Shown here: piece by piece, positions 4,913-5,967 of the stretch | Layout of the letters: each line of letters begins with the position of its first letter | Position numbering within the stretch: the stretch's first letter is position 1 | Origin: Methanodesulfokora sp964525965 | GTDB taxonomy: Archaea; Korarchaeota; Korarchaeia; Korarchaeales; Korarchaeaceae | Direction: 5' to 3' | DNA length: 5,967 bases | Assembly: GCA_964525965.1 (NCBI GenBank) | Contig: CAZGKA010000127.1 | Location: 1-5,967, forward strand | Program-made: the position numbers and the translations under genes | Notes under the pieces: model-generated | The model's database searches: none | Seen by the model: the letters and a program-made list of their open reading frames with translations, nothing else | What the model was told of the DNA's origin: nothing

Positions 4913-5967
4913 TCAGAGGCCAGCTGCCGCCATGGCGACCGCGATATCTATCTGTCTCCTGAGATTCGGGGGCAATCCCTCGACCTTGACGTTCATGAAG
5001 CCTCTCACCAGCATGGCGACCGCCTCATCCCTTTTTATCCCCCTGGCGGTCAGATAGTATATCTCCTCCTCCTTGAGCTTACCGACAGCCGCCTCGTGCG
5101 TGAGCTCAGCGTCATTAATTGAGGACAGGAGTTCCGGAATTGTCAGGATCTGAGCGCTGTCAGAGAGCATCAAGCCGTTACACTCCGTATGTCCCTTACA
5201 ACCAATCCCGCTGGCTTCCAGTCTGAGCCTCGATGTGACCTTGGCGGAGTCCTTGGCTATGATCCTGGATATTATCTCCCCTCCCGTCTCCTTACCTTCG
5301 AGCCTGATCAGACCTCCGAAATCCATTATGGATCTCTTTTTGGCCACTATGACAGAGGAGAGGTGAGCTCTGGCTCCTCTTCCTGCGAGTGTAACTCTCG
5401 GCCTGGCCTGGAGCGAGGCCACAGGGGTCATGTTTATGTAGTGCTCGACGTAAGTTCCTCCCTCCTCCACGAGAACCGCCGTCCGTGGTCTGACGTGGGC
5501 ATCTTCGTTCCAGGCGTGGAGCATCACGAAGTTGACCCTGGCTCCCTTCTTGACGTAGATCTCGGTGACCCCTGCGTGGAGGCCGACGACCTCCGTCATG
5601 ATGGTGCATCCAGTGTAGACGCTCAGCTCAGAGTCCTCCTCAGCTATTATCACATTGTGCGGGACCTGTATCCCTCTTGGAGAGGACATAAACAGGCAGG
5701 TCTGCACGGGCTCCGCTATTTTCCTCCCCCTCTCCGCTATAACGACATAGCCCCTTCTGCCGTGCATTGCGTTAAGAGCCGTGTACTTGTCTAGGTCAGG
5801 AGGAACTAGCTTCCACACGTAATTCTCCAAGAAACCCTCTTCAAGGGCTTGTTCGAAGGGAAGAACGGTTAGACCTGGTGTTTTGGCGCTCGCTCCGATG
5901 ACCTTCTCGTCCACCTGGTAGTAGGATCCAGCCCTGTTCTCCTCGCTTAGATCTATTCCCACGAGCG
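4913..5967 (-). CDS. sufB: SufB/SufD-family Fe-S cluster scaffold protein (SufB-type; N-terminus beyond right edge)
   Basis: It is a core subunit of the SUF (SufBCD) machine, which assembles Fe-S clusters with the SufC ATPase. The frame is open to the window edge. The first possible start inside is GTG at 5962, but the opening GIDLSEENRAGSYYQVD is normally internal in archaeal homologues, so some N-terminal residues are probably missing. Numbering from that GTG gives 349 residues. The middle shows the repeated beta-strands of the SufBD beta-helix (about 85-250). The C-terminal helical domain contains ECNGLMLSDSA (260-270), LTHEAAVGKL (287-296), and IYYLTARGIKRDEAVAMLVRGF (301-322). Cys261 and Glu290 are 29 residues apart, exactly as Cys405 and Glu434 of E. 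coli SufB, the residues implicated in cluster building, with His289 adjacent. This favours SufB over SufD. A sufC gene just upstream (beyond 5967) is expected but not seen. Confidence 0.93.
   Translation of the reverse strand, partial: LVGIDLSEENRAGSYYQVDEKVIGASAKTPGLTVLPFEQALEEGFLENYVWKLVPPDLDKYTALNAMHGRRGYVVIAERGRKIAEPVQTCLFMSSPRGIQVPHNVIIAEEDSELSVYTGCTIMTEVVGLHAGVTEIYVKKGARVNFVMLHAWNEDAHVRPRTAVLVEEGGTYVEHYINMTPVASLQARPRVTLAGRGARAHLSSVIVAKKRSIMDFGGLIRLEGKETGGEIISRIIAKDSAKVTSRLRLEASGIGCKGHTECNGLMLSDSAQILTIPELLSSINDAELTHEAAVGKLKEEEIYYLTARGIKRDEAVAMLVRGFMNVKVEGLPPNLRRQIDIAVAMAAAGL

Noticed and set aside
4907..4915. Terminator between glyA and the convergent SufB-type gene
   Set aside because: Only 3 bases separate the stop codons, and no T-run or hairpin was seen; any termination must occur inside the opposite gene.
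5189..5794. Plus-strand open frame of 201 codons opposite the SufB-type gene
   Set aside because: It lies wholly within a conserved coding gene on the other strand, and no domain or ribosome site supports it.
1..5967. RNA genes, CRISPR arrays, insertion sequences, toxin-antitoxin or defence genes
   Set aside because: No tRNA-like cloverleaf, repeat-spacer series, transposase or terminal repeats were seen; the coding density leaves almost no space for them.

Overview
The window looks like a compact stretch of an archaeal chromosome, probably from a thermophile. The evidence is a CDC48/VAT-type AAA+ ATPase, an archaeal Hsp20, an archaeal-type serine hydroxymethyltransferase, a DUF504/UPF0248 protein (a mainly archaeal family), TATA-box promoters, Shine-Dalgarno sites complementary to the usual archaeal 16S tail, heavy AGG/AGA arginine use, and probable TTG and leaderless starts. 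The phylum cannot be fixed from this sequence. Eight protein genes fill almost the whole window. There are no RNA genes, insertion sequences or CRISPR arrays, and no gene-free stretch over about 90 bases.

Left part (1-1809, all on the minus strand): a heat-shock cluster read in the order regulator, hsp20, cdc48. The regulator is a small ArsR-like winged-helix protein. Between it and hsp20 lies a clear TATA box, then an inverted repeat whose core is CTAAC-N5-GTTAG, then a very strong ribosome binding site. The same gene order and the same operator core are known for the HSR1 (AF1298) heat-shock system of Archaeoglobus fulgidus. Here, however, the intact operator sits at an internal hsp20 promoter and not upstream of the regulator. 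The cdc48 gene runs off the left edge after its first Walker A motif.

Middle (1810-3523): a divergent intergenic region leads to a plus-strand DtxR/MntR-family metalloregulator with a mixed set of metal ligands. Its 3' end overlaps, tail to tail, a minus-strand pair of translationally coupled genes: an AIR-synthase/HypE-like protein followed by a 79-residue DUF504 protein.

Right part (3524-5967): a short divergent promoter region serves the AIR-like gene and glyA (serine hydroxymethyltransferase, plus strand). glyA converges, with a 3-base gap, on a minus-strand SufB-type Fe-S scaffold gene that enters from the right edge.

Functionally the window combines protein quality control under a dedicated repressor, metal sensing and Fe-S assembly (possibly linked, not shown), and one-carbon metabolism. 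The most informative signal is the conserved heat-shock operator. A second exact 10-base copy of part of it lies on the TATA box of the metalloregulator gene.
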